Under the pieces are notes generated by a model. That model saw only the letters and a program-made list of their open reading frames with translations. It was not told where the DNA came from and did no database searches. From positions 4,216,001-4,280,000 of the forward strand of contig NZ_CP061721.1 in assembly GCF_014764445.1 (NCBI RefSeq): a DNA stretch of 64,000 nt. Direction: 5' to 3'. Shown piece after piece: positions 15,654 through 24,792 of the stretch. The translations under genes and the position numbers were made by a program. This stretch comes from Pseudarthrobacter sp. BIM B-2242. Lineage in GTDB: Bacteria; Actinomycetota; Actinomycetes; Actinomycetales; Micrococcaceae. Numbering within the stretch: the first letter of the stretch is position 1; every line of letters starts with the position of its first letter.

Positions 15654-17339
15654 GTGCAGACCTTCCCAGGAGTAGGCGTCAGCCCCGGCCGCATCATCGG
15701 AACCATCCGCCAGATGCCCAAACCGATCAGCGAACCCCCGGCAGGTGAGCAGCTGCCCGCCGGAGTCACCGCCGAGGACGCGACAGCCGCCCTCAAGGCC
15801 GCCTCCCAGGCCGTGCACGACGAATTGAAGAACCGTGCCGCCCACGCCACCGGTGACGGCAAGGCAGTCCTGGAAGCCACGGCACTGATGGCCAAGGACA
15901 CCATGCTGATCAAGGGTGCGGCGAAGCTCGTGGCCCGCGGCACCTCCGCCGAACGCGCCATCTGGGAGTCGGGTTCCTCCGTTTCCGAAATGCTTCACAA
16001 CCTCGGCGGCTACATGGCCGAACGCGCCACCGACGTCCTGGACGTGCGTGCACGGATCGTTGCCGAGCTGCGCGGCGTCCCCGCGCCCGGCATTCCGGCC
16101 TCCAGTACCCCGTTCGTCCTGGTGGCCGAGGACCTGGCTCCGGCGGACACCGCCACGCTGGATCCGAACAAGGTATTGGCACTTGTGACAGCCGGCGGCG
16201 GCCCGCAGTCCCACACCGCCATCATTGCCCGCTCCCTCGGCCTGCCGGCAGTAGTGGCTGCCGTCGGCGTGGACGAACTCGAGGAGGGCACGGAAGTCTA
16301 CGTGGACGGCGCGGGTGGGACCATCACGGCCGAGCCCGATGAATCCCTGCGTGCCGCAGCGGAGGCGTGGGCGGCCACCGCCTCCCTGCTGGCTGAATTC
16401 AGCGGCACGGGTGCGACGGCGGACGGCCACCTGGTGCCCCTGCTCGCCAACGTTGGCGGCGGCAAGGATGCCGAGGCAGCCGCAAAACTTGGCGCCCAGG
16501 GCGTGGGCCTGTTCCGCACCGAGTTCTGCTTCCTGGAGCGGGACACCGAGCCCACCGTTGAAGAGCAGGCCGCCGCGTACAAGAGCGTCTTTGATGCGTT
16601 CCCGGGCAAAAAGGTGGTCCTGCGCACGCTCGACGCCGGCGCCGACAAGCCGCTTCCGTTCCTGACCGACTCCACGGAACCCAACCCGGCCCTGGGCGTC
16701 CGCGGCTACCGGACGGACTTCACCACCCCCGGCGTCCTGGACCGCCAGCTGGAAGCCATCGCCTTGGCCGAGGCGCAGTCCGAAGCGGACGTCTGGGTAA
16801 TGGCTCCGATGATTTCGACTGCGGAAGAGGCTGCCCGCTTTGCTTCCATGTGCGCCGACGCCGGGATCAGGACCCCCGGCGTGATGGTGGAGGTCCCGTC
16901 CGCTGCACTGACCGCCGAAGCCATCCTGCGTGAAGTGGGCTTCGCCAGCCTGGGTACCAACGACCTTACCCAGTACGCCATGGCCGCCGACCGCCAGCTG
17001 GGCCCGCTCGCCAACCTGAACACGCCGTGGCAGCCGGCTGTCCTCCGCCTCGTGGGGCTTACGGTGGAAGGCTCCCGCGCCGAGGGGAACAACAAGCCTG
17101 TGGGCGTCTGCGGTGAGGCTGCCGCGGACCCGGCCCTCGCCGTCGTACTCACCGGCCTGGGCGTCACCACGCTGTCCATGACGGCGCGCTCCCTTGCCGC
17201 CGTGGCCGCGGTCCTGAAGACGGTCACCCTTGCCGAGGCGCAGCAGCTGGCCAAGCTGGCACTGTCCGCGCCCAGCGCCACCGAGGCGCGTGCCTGGGTC
17301 CGCGAAAAGCTTCCCGTGCTTGAAGAACTCGGGCTCTGA
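15654..17339 (+). CDS. ptsI: PTS enzyme I (phosphoenolpyruvate-protein phosphotransferase)
   Basis: 561 residues, standard EI length. It transfers phosphate from PEP to HPr in the cytoplasm. The swivelling-domain phosphohistidine is H187 in GGGPQSHTAIIARS. The PEP-binding barrel shows VGLFRTEFCFLER, VLRTLDAGADK, LGTNDLTQYAMA and the active-site Cys in VGVCGEAA. The GTG start at 15654 has GAGGACC upstream. It is followed 53 nt later by ptsH. It supplies mtlA and any other PTS permeases in the genome. Confidence 0.95.
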   Translation: MQTFPGVGVSPGRIIGTIRQMPKPISEPPAGEQLPAGVTAEDATAALKAASQAVHDELKNRAAHATGDGKAVLEATALMAKDTMLIKGAAKLVARGTSAERAIWESGSSVSEMLHNLGGYMAERATDVLDVRARIVAELRGVPAPGIPASSTPFVLVAEDLAPADTATLDPNKVLALVTAGGGPQSHTAIIARSLGLPAVVAAVGVDELEEGTEVYVDGAGGTITAEPDESLRAAAEAWAATASLLAEFSGTGATADGHLVPLLANVGGGKDAEAAAKLGAQGVGLFRTEFCFLERDTEPTVEEQAAAYKSVFDAFPGKKVVLRTLDAGADKPLPFLTDSTEPNPALGVRGYRTDFTTPGVLDRQLEAIALAEAQSEADVWVMAPMISTAEEAARFASMCADAGIRTPGVMVEVPSAALTAEAILREVGFASLGTNDLTQYAMAADRQLGPLANLNTPWQPAVLRLVGLTVEGSRAEGNNKPVGVCGEAAADPALAVVLTGLGVTTLSMTARSLAAVAAVLKTVTLAEAQQLAKLALSAPSATEARAWVREKLPVLEELGL

Positions 17340-17392
17340 GCAGCCGGCTCCGGCGCCCCGCCAACCACTACAAACACCTACCAGGAGGAACA

Positions 17393-17671
17393 ATGCCCGA
17401 ACGCATCGCCACCATCGCCAGCCGCTCCGGCCTGCACGCCCGCCCCGCCGCGCTCTTCGCCGAGGCTGCCGGCGATGTGGGAGTGGACGTCACCATCGCC
17501 ATGCAGGGCGACCCGGAGGATGACGCGCTGGACGCTTCGAGCATCCTCTCGCTGATGACCCTCGGTGCCGCAAAGGGTGATGTGGTGGTGCTGCGCGCCG
17601 AAGGTGACGGCGCCGACGCGGCACTGGACTCCCTGGTCAAGCTCCTGGAAACGGACCTGGACGCCGAATAG
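17393..17671 (+). CDS. ptsH: PTS phosphocarrier HPr
   Basis: 92 residues. H15 in SRSGLHARPA is the phosphoryl-accepting residue, and DASSILSLMTLGA carries the family's regulatory serine region near residue 46. Directly downstream of ptsI with a clear AGGAGGAAC ribosome binding site, giving a two-gene ptsIH unit. It passes phosphate from EI to EIIA domains such as MtlA H614. Confidence 0.95.
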   Translation: MPERIATIASRSGLHARPAALFAEAAGDVGVDVTIAMQGDPEDDALDASSILSLMTLGAAKGDVVVLRAEGDGADAALDSLVKLLETDLDAE

Positions 17672-17694
17672 GCGGCGCCACGAAGAGTACGACG

Positions 17695-17724
17695 CCGGCG
17701 CTCACCTCACGCGGTGCGCGCCGG
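17695..17724. terminator. Hairpin after ptsH
   Basis: 12-bp arms (17695-17706 and 17713-17724) pair with one mismatch around a 6-nt loop, 24 nt after the ptsH stop and ahead of a convergent gene. No T-run. Confidence 0.5.
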
Positions 17725-17769
17725 TTGCCGGTTCATTGCGGCGGTGGCGCACTCAGAAGATGACGCCGT

Positions 17770-18552
17770 TCAGGCTGTCACGCCGAAGCCGTCCACTGCC
17801 CGGGCCCAACTGCTGATCGCCGCGGCCGCGGGCCCCGTGGCGGTGTGCTGGAAAACGTGGCCGTGGCCGGGGATTTCGGCTGCGCTGCCCTGGGGCGTCC
17901 GGGCTGCCAGCAGGCGGCACCAGTCGCGGCCGGCAATCGGGTCCTTGCTGCCGCGGAGCACCAGCAGCGGCTGGCTGACGCCGCTGATCCGGGCCTCCAG
18001 CGGATACTGCATCATGACGGGCAACTCGGTGAGGTACCAGCGGAGGCCGGCCCGGAAATAGTCCGAGAAAACAATGGCGTTTGCGGACAGGCTTTCGCTG
18101 AACATGGCGTCGCGGGTCAGGGCGAACGCCTGCCTCGCAATCGATTTGCGGCGGGGGTCCACCACCGGTCCCATCAGCACCAGCCCGGCCACGAGATCCG
18201 GCTCCTGCAGCGCCAGTTCCACAGCATGCTGGGTGCCCATGGAGTGGCCGACCACCACACAGGACGTCACGCCGGCAGCCGCGAGCGCGGTGCGTACAAA
18301 AGCGGCGAACTCACCCACCGGTACCTGGCGCGGAGGCTTGGGCGCATCGCCGAAACCCGGCAGGTCAAAGGAATAGACGTCGGCCGTCAGCGAAAGCTCC
18401 TGGTGCAGCCGTGCAAGGTAGCGGTGGGAGACACCAATTCCGTGCAGCAGGACATAGGTCCGGCGCGGACCGTCGTCCCCGGGCGCGACTGAAGCGTACA
18501 AACGGCCCGTCAGGCCGCCTGTTTCAATGTCCCTGCCACCGGTGAGCTTCAC
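17770..18552 (-). CDS. Alpha/beta-fold hydrolase
   Basis: 260-residue cytoplasmic hydrolase. The oxyanion region is VLLHGIGVSHRY, the nucleophile Ser is in GHSMGTQHA, the acid probably lies in LVLRGSKDPI and the His in PGHGHVFQH, giving a complete triad. The family covers esterases, lactonases and haloperoxidase-like enzymes; no specific substrate can be given. The GTG start at 18552 is 50 nt from the divergent HTH gene. It converges on ptsH. Confidence 0.85.
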   Translation of the reverse strand: MKLTGGRDIETGGLTGRLYASVAPGDDGPRRTYVLLHGIGVSHRYLARLHQELSLTADVYSFDLPGFGDAPKPPRQVPVGEFAAFVRTALAAAGVTSCVVVGHSMGTQHAVELALQEPDLVAGLVLMGPVVDPRRKSIARQAFALTRDAMFSESLSANAIVFSDYFRAGLRWYLTELPVMMQYPLEARISGVSQPLLVLRGSKDPIAGRDWCRLLAARTPQGSAAEIPGHGHVFQHTATGPAAAAISSWARAVDGFGVTA

Positions 18553-18601
18553 CCAGCGAGCATACCGCCCTCCCCTGCAGGTGCCGGGTTAGGCTGTTGG
18601 C

Positions 18602-18991
18602 ATGGCACTGATAGCTCCCCGAATGACTGCCGGCCTGCCGGCCGAAGACGCAGGAAAACTGCGGCAGGCATTGGAAGGCGGCCACGACATCACGGTCTTT
18701 GTGGACGGCACCGTCCACCGGCTGACGCCCGAGGCGAGGGACGCCGTCGTCGACCTTCTCAGCCGGTTCAGCCGCGGCGAAGCGGTGACTGTCAGCAGCG
18801 TGGAGGAAATGCTCACCACCTCCCAGGCGGCCGAACTCGCCGGCATTTCCCACACGTATCTGCGCAACATGACAGACCGCGGCGAAATCCCGGTGGAATA
18901 CCGCGGCACGCACCGCAGGATCAGGCTGGCGGCCATCATGGCGTGGCTGGACCAGCAGAAGAAAAACGAGCAGGCGGCCGGGACCAGCTAG
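18602..18991 (+). CDS. Excisionase-type helix-turn-helix protein
   Basis: 129 residues. The C-terminal half is a winged-helix excisionase/MerR-like DNA-binding domain (TTSQAAELAGISHTYLRNMT, then a beta wing with EYRGTHRRIR). The N-terminal half (VFVDGTVHRLTPEARDAVV) resembles VapB-like antitoxins that pair with PIN-domain toxins. No PIN gene follows: the next gene, pucR-type, is convergent and overlaps its stop by 4 nt. It may be an orphan antitoxin or a stand-alone regulator. Confidence 0.75.
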   Translation: MALIAPRMTAGLPAEDAGKLRQALEGGHDITVFVDGTVHRLTPEARDAVVDLLSRFSRGEAVTVSSVEEMLTTSQAAELAGISHTYLRNMTDRGEIPVEYRGTHRRIRLAAIMAWLDQQKKNEQAAGTS

Positions 18992-20205
18992 ATCCGGGGA
19001 CGCATCGCCCAGCGCCGCATCTTCAGCGCGGCGTGGAGTTCCAGGCGGGGCATGCCTTTCAGGGGGTCGACGCCGAGGAGCTGGCGGATACGGCCCAGCC
19101 GGTTGTAGACGCTGCTGCGGTGCAGGTGGAGTTTGGTGGCAACGTCCTGGACGGAGCCGTCGTTGTCGTAAATGAGCTCCAGCACCGGGAGTAGCTCATG
19201 GTTCCGGTCGTGGTCCTCCAGCATCCGGACGTAGACGGACCCGGAGTCGGCCCAGGCGCCCGCTCCGCCGCCGGCCGATGCCAGCAGTTGGTAGACCCCC
19301 GTGGACCGGCAGTCCACCAGTTCGCCCAGCTGGGGATCCACCGCGGCCGCCTGGGCCGCCTGCCGCGATTGCCGGTATGCCTCTGCCAGCTCGCGCGGCT
19401 TCGCGAAACCCTCGCTGATGCCCAGGATGATGCGGTGCACCGGGCGGCCGGAACGTTTGGCGAGCTCCAACTGGTAGTGGACCAGGACCTGGGCGTGGTT
19501 GGCGCGGCCCACCGACTCACTGAACAGCACCACCGAGTGGGTTTCGGTACCCGCGCTGAACAACGCCTTGTCCACACCGATAGTGGCCTGGAGCGCGGCC
19601 GAGCGGTGGATCAGCGTGGAGGCGATGGGGTCAGGACCGCCTGCCCAGCCGTCGGCGTCGAGCACTGTGACCACCTGCCACGGACCCTTGCCTTGGATTT
19701 CCTTCCAGCCGGCAATGGCCGCCACCGCGTTCGCCTCGCCGGAGCAGGCCGCCAGGAACTCGCGTTCGCGGCTGCGCCGGAATTCGGACTCTGCGGTGTT
19801 GGAGTCCAGGAGCATGCCGGAAAGCAGCTCAATCTCATGGGTCACCGCCGGCAACTGGGAGACAATCGCCGTCGGGCTTTCCTCTGCGGAGTCCTGCTGC
19901 ACCCACAGGTACCCCACGCGGAACCCGCGGACCATCAGCGGAACACAGACCCGGCCGAGCATGTCCAGGTCCGGGTTGGCGGGAATTATCACCGGGCGGA
20001 CGGCTGTGGCGATGCCATGGGAGAGCTGCCAGGCACTGACATCGGCGGGCACCCTTTTACTCAACAGGAAGTTCACCCTGACCCGGTCGGCGTGGGACTG
20101 GTTGGAGCTGTAGGCGAGCAGCAGGCCGTCCAGATCTTCCAGTGAGAGACCGCGTCCGAGCTTTTGGGCCACCTGCTCTACGAGCGCTTCCACATCCTGC
20201 TGCAT
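18988..20205 (-). CDS. PucR-family transcriptional regulator, probably of ald
   Basis: 405 residues. An N-terminal sensor region and central GGDEF-like segment (GRPVHRIILGISEG) lead to a C-terminal HTH_30 domain (GSVQDVATKLHLHRSSVYNR, then IRQLLGVDP), the standard PucR layout. It is divergent from alanine dehydrogenase with a 234-bp shared gap. In Bacillus subtilis the PucR-type AdeR activates ald; the same pairing here suggests the same job, though this is inference. The AT-poor gap shows no clear operator to me. Confidence 0.85.
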   Translation of the reverse strand: MQQDVEALVEQVAQKLGRGLSLEDLDGLLLAYSSNQSHADRVRVNFLLSKRVPADVSAWQLSHGIATAVRPVIIPANPDLDMLGRVCVPLMVRGFRVGYLWVQQDSAEESPTAIVSQLPAVTHEIELLSGMLLDSNTAESEFRRSREREFLAACSGEANAVAAIAGWKEIQGKGPWQVVTVLDADGWAGGPDPIASTLIHRSAALQATIGVDKALFSAGTETHSVVLFSESVGRANHAQVLVHYQLELAKRSGRPVHRIILGISEGFAKPRELAEAYRQSRQAAQAAAVDPQLGELVDCRSTGVYQLLASAGGGAGAWADSGSVYVRMLEDHDRNHELLPVLELIYDNDGSVQDVATKLHLHRSSVYNRLGRIRQLLGVDPLKGMPRLELHAALKMRRWAMRPRI

Positions 20206-20439
20206 GGGCTAACACTACTGCTCAGCAGGCTCTTCCGGCGAACAAACATGAGGCGACACCTGACGCCCCCAGGCTAAACATTTGTCGACCTAAGAAAACC
20301 GAAAAGCCCGGTATTACGCGGGTGCCGCCAGGGCAGGATCCCGCTTTCCTGTCAGGTGGGTCACAGCCGGATTTATTCTGGAATCACAACCTTTCCCCGC
20401 AATTTCGGACCCATCCGGTCCGAGAACATGGAGCCCCAA
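20206..20439. promoter_or_regulatory. Divergent control region, pucR-type gene and ald
   Basis: 234 bp between two divergent starts must hold both promoters. I see a relatively AT-rich stretch at 20270-20305 and another at 20375-20410, but no convincing palindrome or -35/-10 pair to assign. Confidence 0.35.
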
Positions 20440-21558
20440 ATGATCATCGGTGTCCCCAAAGAGATCAAGAACAACGAATTCCGCGTCGCCATCACCGCCG
20501 CCGGTGTTCACGAGTTCCGCAGCAGCGGCCATACCGTCCTGGTGGAACGCGGTGCCGGGCTCGGATCAGGGATCACGGATGAGGAATACGCGATCGCCGG
20601 CGCAGAGATCGTGGCCGACGCCGATGACGTCTGGGGCCGGGCGGACATGATCATGAAGGTCAAGGAACCCATCAAGGCCGAATACCACCGCTTCCGCAAA
20701 GGCCTGGTGCTGTTCACTTACCTCCACCTCGCCGCGGAGCCCGAACTCACGCAGGAGCTCATCAACTCCGGCGTCACCGCCATCGCCTACGAGACCGTGC
20801 AGGAAGGCCGCGCCCTGCCGCTCCTGGCCCCGATGTCCGAGGTTGCCGGCCGGTTGTCCGTGCAGGTCGGCGCCACGTCCCTGATGGCACCCGCCGGCGG
20901 CAAAGGCGTCCTCCTGGGCGGCGTCCCGGGTGTCCGCCCGGCCAAGGTCGTTGTCCTGGGCGCCGGCGTGGCCGGCACCAACGCCGCCGCAATGGCACTG
21001 GGGCTCGGAGCCGACGTCACCATCCTGGACATCAACATCAACCGCCTCCGCGAACTGGACGCCCAGTACGCCGGCCGGCTCAAGACCGTGGCATCCAACA
21101 AGTACGAGATCGAAAAGTCCGTTGTGGATGCCGACCTGGTCATCGGCTCCGTGCTGATCCCCGGCGCCAAGGCCCCCAAGCTGGTGACCAACGAACTGGT
21201 GGCCCGGATGAAGCCCGGCTCCGTGCTGGTGGACATCGCCGTGGACCAGGGCGGCTGCTTCGAGGACACCCACCCCACAACGCACCAGGAACCCACCTAC
21301 AAGGTGCACAACAGCATCTTCTACTGCGTAGCCAACATGCCCGGCGCCGTTCCCAACACGTCCACGTACGCCCTGACCAACGTCACCCTGCGCTACGCCG
21401 TGGCCTTGGCCAACCTGGGTGTCCGGGCAGCCTTCGACCGTGATCCCGCCCTCGCCGCAGGGCTCAACATCGCCGGCGGCCACGTGGCGCACCACTCCGT
21501 CTCCGAGGCCCACAACCTGCCCCTCGTCGCGGACTGGCACGAGCTCGTTTCGGCCTAG
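20440..21558 (+). CDS. ald: Alanine dehydrogenase
   Basis: 372 residues, the usual Ald length. It catalyses reversible NAD-dependent deamination of L-alanine to pyruvate and ammonia. The family signature runs from [20 protein letters not shown] at the start through [13 protein letters not shown] and [11 protein letters not shown] (catalytic Lys and His), with NAD-binding [19 protein letters not shown] and [19 protein letters not shown]. The start at ATG 20440 gives the canonical MIIGVPKE beginning; an in-frame ATG at 20428 would add four residues. Divergent from the PucR-type regulator. Confidence 0.95.
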   Translation: MIIGVPKEIKNNEFRVAITAAGVHEFRSSGHTVLVERGAGLGSGITDEEYAIAGAEIVADADDVWGRADMIMKVKEPIKAEYHRFRKGLVLFTYLHLAAEPELTQELINSGVTAIAYETVQEGRALPLLAPMSEVAGRLSVQVGATSLMAPAGGKGVLLGGVPGVRPAKVVVLGAGVAGTNAAAMALGLGADVTILDININRLRELDAQYAGRLKTVASNKYEIEKSVVDADLVIGSVLIPGAKAPKLVTNELVARMKPGSVLVDIAVDQGGCFEDTHPTTHQEPTYKVHNSIFYCVANMPGAVPNTSTYALTNVTLRYAVALANLGVRAAFDRDPALAAGLNIAGGHVAHHSVSEAHNLPLVADWHELVSA

Positions 21559-21687
21559 TCAGTACTCATCGGCTGCTCCGTAACCGCCCTTTTGGACCCC
21601 CAGAACGGCCGCGTGGGCCCACGCCGGCAGGGTTCCCTGGCCGAGCTTGCGAGGCGAGGGTGCCGGTGGGGACAGCCGATTTCTTTC

Positions 21688-22746
21688 TTAAGCCAGTTCC
21701 CGGGCTGCTTCTATTACCTTGAGGACCTCGACGGCGTCAGTTGGGTCTACCGGGACCGGGAGTTCGGAGGTACTTCCGCCGCCGCGGATCTTGTCTCCCA
21801 GAATCCGGTAGAACTCGGGGTAGGCGCCTCGTTCGGTGGGCAGTGCGTCCAGGTGTCCGTCGCGGCCCAGTGATCCGGCCCATTCCGGCGCCTCAACGCC
21901 GTAGTCGGAATCCAGCGGGCTGCCGCCGGCAAGGATGTAGGGTTCCTGCGGGTCGATCCCGTGCTTGGTGAAGGCGCCGGTGGTGCCCAGCACGCGGAAA
22001 CGCGGGCCCTGCTGGGCGCAGAGCATGTTCATGGTCAGGTGGCTGACAACGCCCGATTCGTGCTGAAGGGCCACAAACGCGTCGTCGTCGGCCTTCTCAT
22101 CGGGACGCCGGATCCGCAGTTCGGAGTGGATCACCGCGGCCGGACCGAACAAGTGCAGGGCCTGGTCGATCAGGTGTGTGCCGAGGTCGAAGAGCACGCC
22201 GCCGCCGTCTGACGCCGTGGCACTGGCCTTCCATGCCTTGGCGATCTCCGGGGACCAGCGCTCGAAGCTGGACTCGAAGCGGGTGACGGTGCCCAGTGCT
22301 GCGCCGGCCAGGAGCTTCCGGACTGTCAGGAAGTCACCGTCCCAACGCCGGTTGTGGAACACGGTAAGGACCCGGCCGAGCTGCTCAGCCAAGGTGATCA
22401 GTTCCTGGCCCTCGGCACTGGTGACGGCGAACGGCTTGTCCACCACCACGTCCAGGCCGGCTTCCAGCGCTGCCTGCGCCAGCGGGAAATGCGTGGCCGG
22501 CGGGGTCCCTAGCACCACGAGATCAAGGCCACCGGCGAGCTCAAGGACAGCACCGCCGTCGCGCACTGTTTTGACGCCCGGGTACCGCTGGGTCGCAGCC
22601 GCTTGCCGGCCGGCGTCGGACGTTGCGATGACGTCCAGCGAGTAGCGCGGGTCCGCCGCGATGAGCGGCGCGTGGAAAACGCTGCCCGAGAGGCCATACC
22701 CGACGACGGCGGTCCGGATCATGCGTTCAGGTTCGGTCGAAGTCAT
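21688..22746 (-). CDS. Gfo/Idh/MocA-family oxidoreductase
   Basis: 352-residue NAD(P)-dependent oxidoreductase. The Rossmann fold begins at RTAVVGYGLSGSVFHAPLI; the family Lys-Pro pair is in DVVVDKPFAVTSAEG and the C-terminal domain shows FDLGTHLIDQALHLFG. Members act on sugars, inositols and their derivatives; the substrate is not predictable and there is no catabolic cluster around it. ATG 22746 is preferred; an internal ATG at 22722 (MIRTAVVG) is possible because neither has a strong ribosome binding site. A 32-bp repeat unit reaches to within 30 bp of the start. Confidence 0.85.
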   Translation of the reverse strand: MTSTEPERMIRTAVVGYGLSGSVFHAPLIAADPRYSLDVIATSDAGRQAAATQRYPGVKTVRDGGAVLELAGGLDLVVLGTPPATHFPLAQAALEAGLDVVVDKPFAVTSAEGQELITLAEQLGRVLTVFHNRRWDGDFLTVRKLLAGAALGTVTRFESSFERWSPEIAKAWKASATASDGGGVLFDLGTHLIDQALHLFGPAAVIHSELRIRRPDEKADDDAFVALQHESGVVSHLTMNMLCAQQGPRFRVLGTTGAFTKHGIDPQEPYILAGGSPLDSDYGVEAPEWAGSLGRDGHLDALPTERGAYPEFYRILGDKIRGGGSTSELPVPVDPTDAVEVLKVIEAARELA

Positions 22747-22764
22747 AGGGAGAACGGTACCCGG

Positions 22765-22932
22765 ACGCTCTCCCACTTACTGCATGTTTCGGACCAACGC
22801 TCTCTCACTTAATGTGCGTTCCAGGCGAACGCTCTATCAATTTCCTGACGGGGCGCGGACCGGCTCGCGGCACCAGTGCGAGAGCGTCCGTGAAAAACCC
22901 ACATTAAGTGAGAGAGCGTCTGACGGGGCGGG
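22765..22932. repeat. 32-bp repeats, both orientations
   Basis: Three units in reverse orientation start at 22765, 22797 and 22829 (exact 32-bp steps; ACGCTCTCTCACTTAATG core), followed by two forward units aligned at 22875 and 22907, again 32 bp apart. The array is thus a large imperfect inverted arrangement between a gene start and a gene end. Same family as at 5341 and 11364. Confidence 0.8.
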
Positions 22933-22943
22933 CGGCAACAGCG

Positions 22944-22982
22944 AAGGCCGGCACCTCCTGGAGTTCCGGAGGTGCCGGCCTT
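22944..22982 (-). terminator. Terminator of the oligopeptide operon
   Basis: Perfect 15-bp arms (22944-22958 and 22968-22982) around a 9-nt loop, 42 nt beyond the oppA-type stop codon. On the minus strand it is the natural end of the four-gene peptide-transport transcript. Confidence 0.7.
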
Positions 22983-23024
22983 GGCCGTGGTGCCTTGTTC
23001 AGTCAGCCGTTCAGGCGGGAGGAG

Positions 23025-24743
23025 TTACTTCTTTTCCCAGCCGATGGTGGTCCAGTCCGGGACCTGGGACAGGCTCTGGAACAGGGACGGGCCGTAGTTG
23101 GCCAGCCCGGTGCGGACGAAGGAGATCTGCGGTCCGTTCATGACCACGCCCATGGAGTAGTACTTCGCCATGTGCTCCTTTTCAACTTCCATGGCCGCCT
23201 TGTTGCGCTCGGCATTGTCCTCGATGGAAGCGAGGTCGGCGATCTTCTTGTCCAGTTCGGCGTCGCCCAGCTGGTTCTCGTTCGTCTTGGAGTCGTAGTA
23301 CTGCTTGACGGCGTCCGTTGCATCAGGGCCTACGGTGTAGCCCGAGACGCTCATATCGAACTCTCGTGAACCCAGGACCTTGCCAAAGTCGGCCGAGGCG
23401 CGCTGGTCGATCCCGACGTCCATGCCGCCGGCCTGAAGCTGCTTCTGCAGGGTCTGGGTGAAGGCGAGGGTGGTGGGGTCGTCACCGAAGTTGCTGATCT
23501 TGAAGGCGGCGGGCTTGCCGTCCTTCTCCATGATGCCGTTGGCGTTGGCGGTGTAGCCGGCGTCGGTCAGGACCTTCTTGGCCGCGTCCGCGCCGGTTTC
23601 CTTGACGGGGTAGTTGTCCTGGTAGTACTCGGAGAACGGCAGGAGCATCATGGAACCGGAGCTGGGCTCTTCCCAGTTGAGACCGTTGAAGCGGACCTTG
23701 CGGAGGGCTTCACGGTCCACGGCCGCGAAGATGGCCTTGCGGACGGCCACATCGGTGATCCGCTGGGCGTTCAGGTTCATACCGCCGGCGAAGAGGCGCT
23801 GGCCACGGCGGACCTCGGAGTTGTTGGTGCCTTCCAGCTGCTTGTAGAGGGAGATGGTGTTGGCGGACATGCCATCAATCTCGCCGTTCTTGAAGGCTGC
23901 GATCTGCGCGCTGGTTTCCAGCTGGCGGAAGACCACGCTCTCCAGGACCGGCTTGGCTCCCCACCATTTGTCGTTCGGGACCAGCGTGACGGTCTTGGCA
24001 GCAGAGTCGTACTGGTCCAGTTTGAAGGGGCCGGCCATCCACTCGGGGTGAAGTTCGCCGTTGAAGCCTTCGTTGAAGAGTTCGGGGGCGTTTACGGCGG
24101 GGTGGATCAGGCCGAAGAAGAGTGAGTCCACGGGGTAGACCGGCTGGGAAGTCTTGACGATGACTTCCTTGTCGCTGCTGCCGGCTTCAACGGACTCAAC
24201 AAATTCGTAGGCACCGGAGCTGACAATGTCGTAGCCGGCATCCGGGCTTTTCAGGATGTTCCAGGTGTTCTGGAAGGCCTTGACGTCGATCGGGGTGCCG
24301 TCGTTGTACGTGGCCTTGTCGTTGACCTTGATGGTGATGGTCTGCTTGCCGTCGGTGACTTCGCTTTCCACAGACTCGCAGAAATCGGTGTTCGGCGTCA
24401 CTTTGCCGATGAAGCTGACCTTCCAGCAGCCGCCGATGCCGCCGCTGTTCACGGCCACCGGGTTCATGGGGATCTGCAGGGCAGAGTTGTCTGCGCTGTT
24501 GCCGTTGTTCGAGAACCCGTTGAAATCCGGGCCGATGTTGCCCAGCGGCAGGGTGACCTTGCCGCCCTGCTCAAGATCCGCGGCAGGCTTCTCATTGATG
24601 CTGATGAGCTTGGACAGATCGCTGCCCGATTCCTGTCCCTTAGCCGTTTCCGGTCCGGTGGGAGTGCCACCACCGCCACAGGCTGTTAGCGTCAGCGCCG
24701 CGGCAATTGCCGCGGCTCCGCCGATCTTGGTCAGATTCCTCAT
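23025..24743 (-). CDS. Oligopeptide-type ABC substrate-binding lipoprotein
   Basis: 572 residues, typical of family 5 (OppA/DppA) binding proteins. Signal peptide with lipobox LTAC and lipidated C22, then a Gly-rich linker. The SBP_bac_5 body shows DKATYNDGTPIDVKAFQNTW (the family motif DGTPVTAxDF) and NAQRITDVAVRKAIFAAVDR. It captures peptides or related ligands outside the cell. ATG 24743 follows GAAGGGA; the longer in-frame extension upstream is not protein-like. Unusually it is the last gene of its operon, 49 nt after the ATPase gene. Confidence 0.92.
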   Translation of the reverse strand: MRNLTKIGGAAAIAAALTLTACGGGGTPTGPETAKGQESGSDLSKLISINEKPAADLEQGGKVTLPLGNIGPDFNGFSNNGNSADNSALQIPMNPVAVNSGGIGGCWKVSFIGKVTPNTDFCESVESEVTDGKQTITIKVNDKATYNDGTPIDVKAFQNTWNILKSPDAGYDIVSSGAYEFVESVEAGSSDKEVIVKTSQPVYPVDSLFFGLIHPAVNAPELFNEGFNGELHPEWMAGPFKLDQYDSAAKTVTLVPNDKWWGAKPVLESVVFRQLETSAQIAAFKNGEIDGMSANTISLYKQLEGTNNSEVRRGQRLFAGGMNLNAQRITDVAVRKAIFAAVDREALRKVRFNGLNWEEPSSGSMMLLPFSEYYQDNYPVKETGADAAKKVLTDAGYTANANGIMEKDGKPAAFKISNFGDDPTTLAFTQTLQKQLQAGGMDVGIDQRASADFGKVLGSREFDMSVSGYTVGPDATDAVKQYYDSKTNENQLGDAELDKKIADLASIEDNAERNKAAMEVEKEHMAKYYSMGVVMNGPQISFVRTGLANYGPSLFQSLSQVPDWTTIGWEKK

Positions 24744-24792
24744 TGTTTTCCCTTCATAGGTGCGGGTGGTGCTTGTGATGGGTATAGAAAAC

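Noticed and set aside
18602..18991. Excisionase marking an integrated element
   Set aside because: No integrase, attachment-site repeat or phage gene nearby; the domain is also common in antitoxins and stand-alone regulators.
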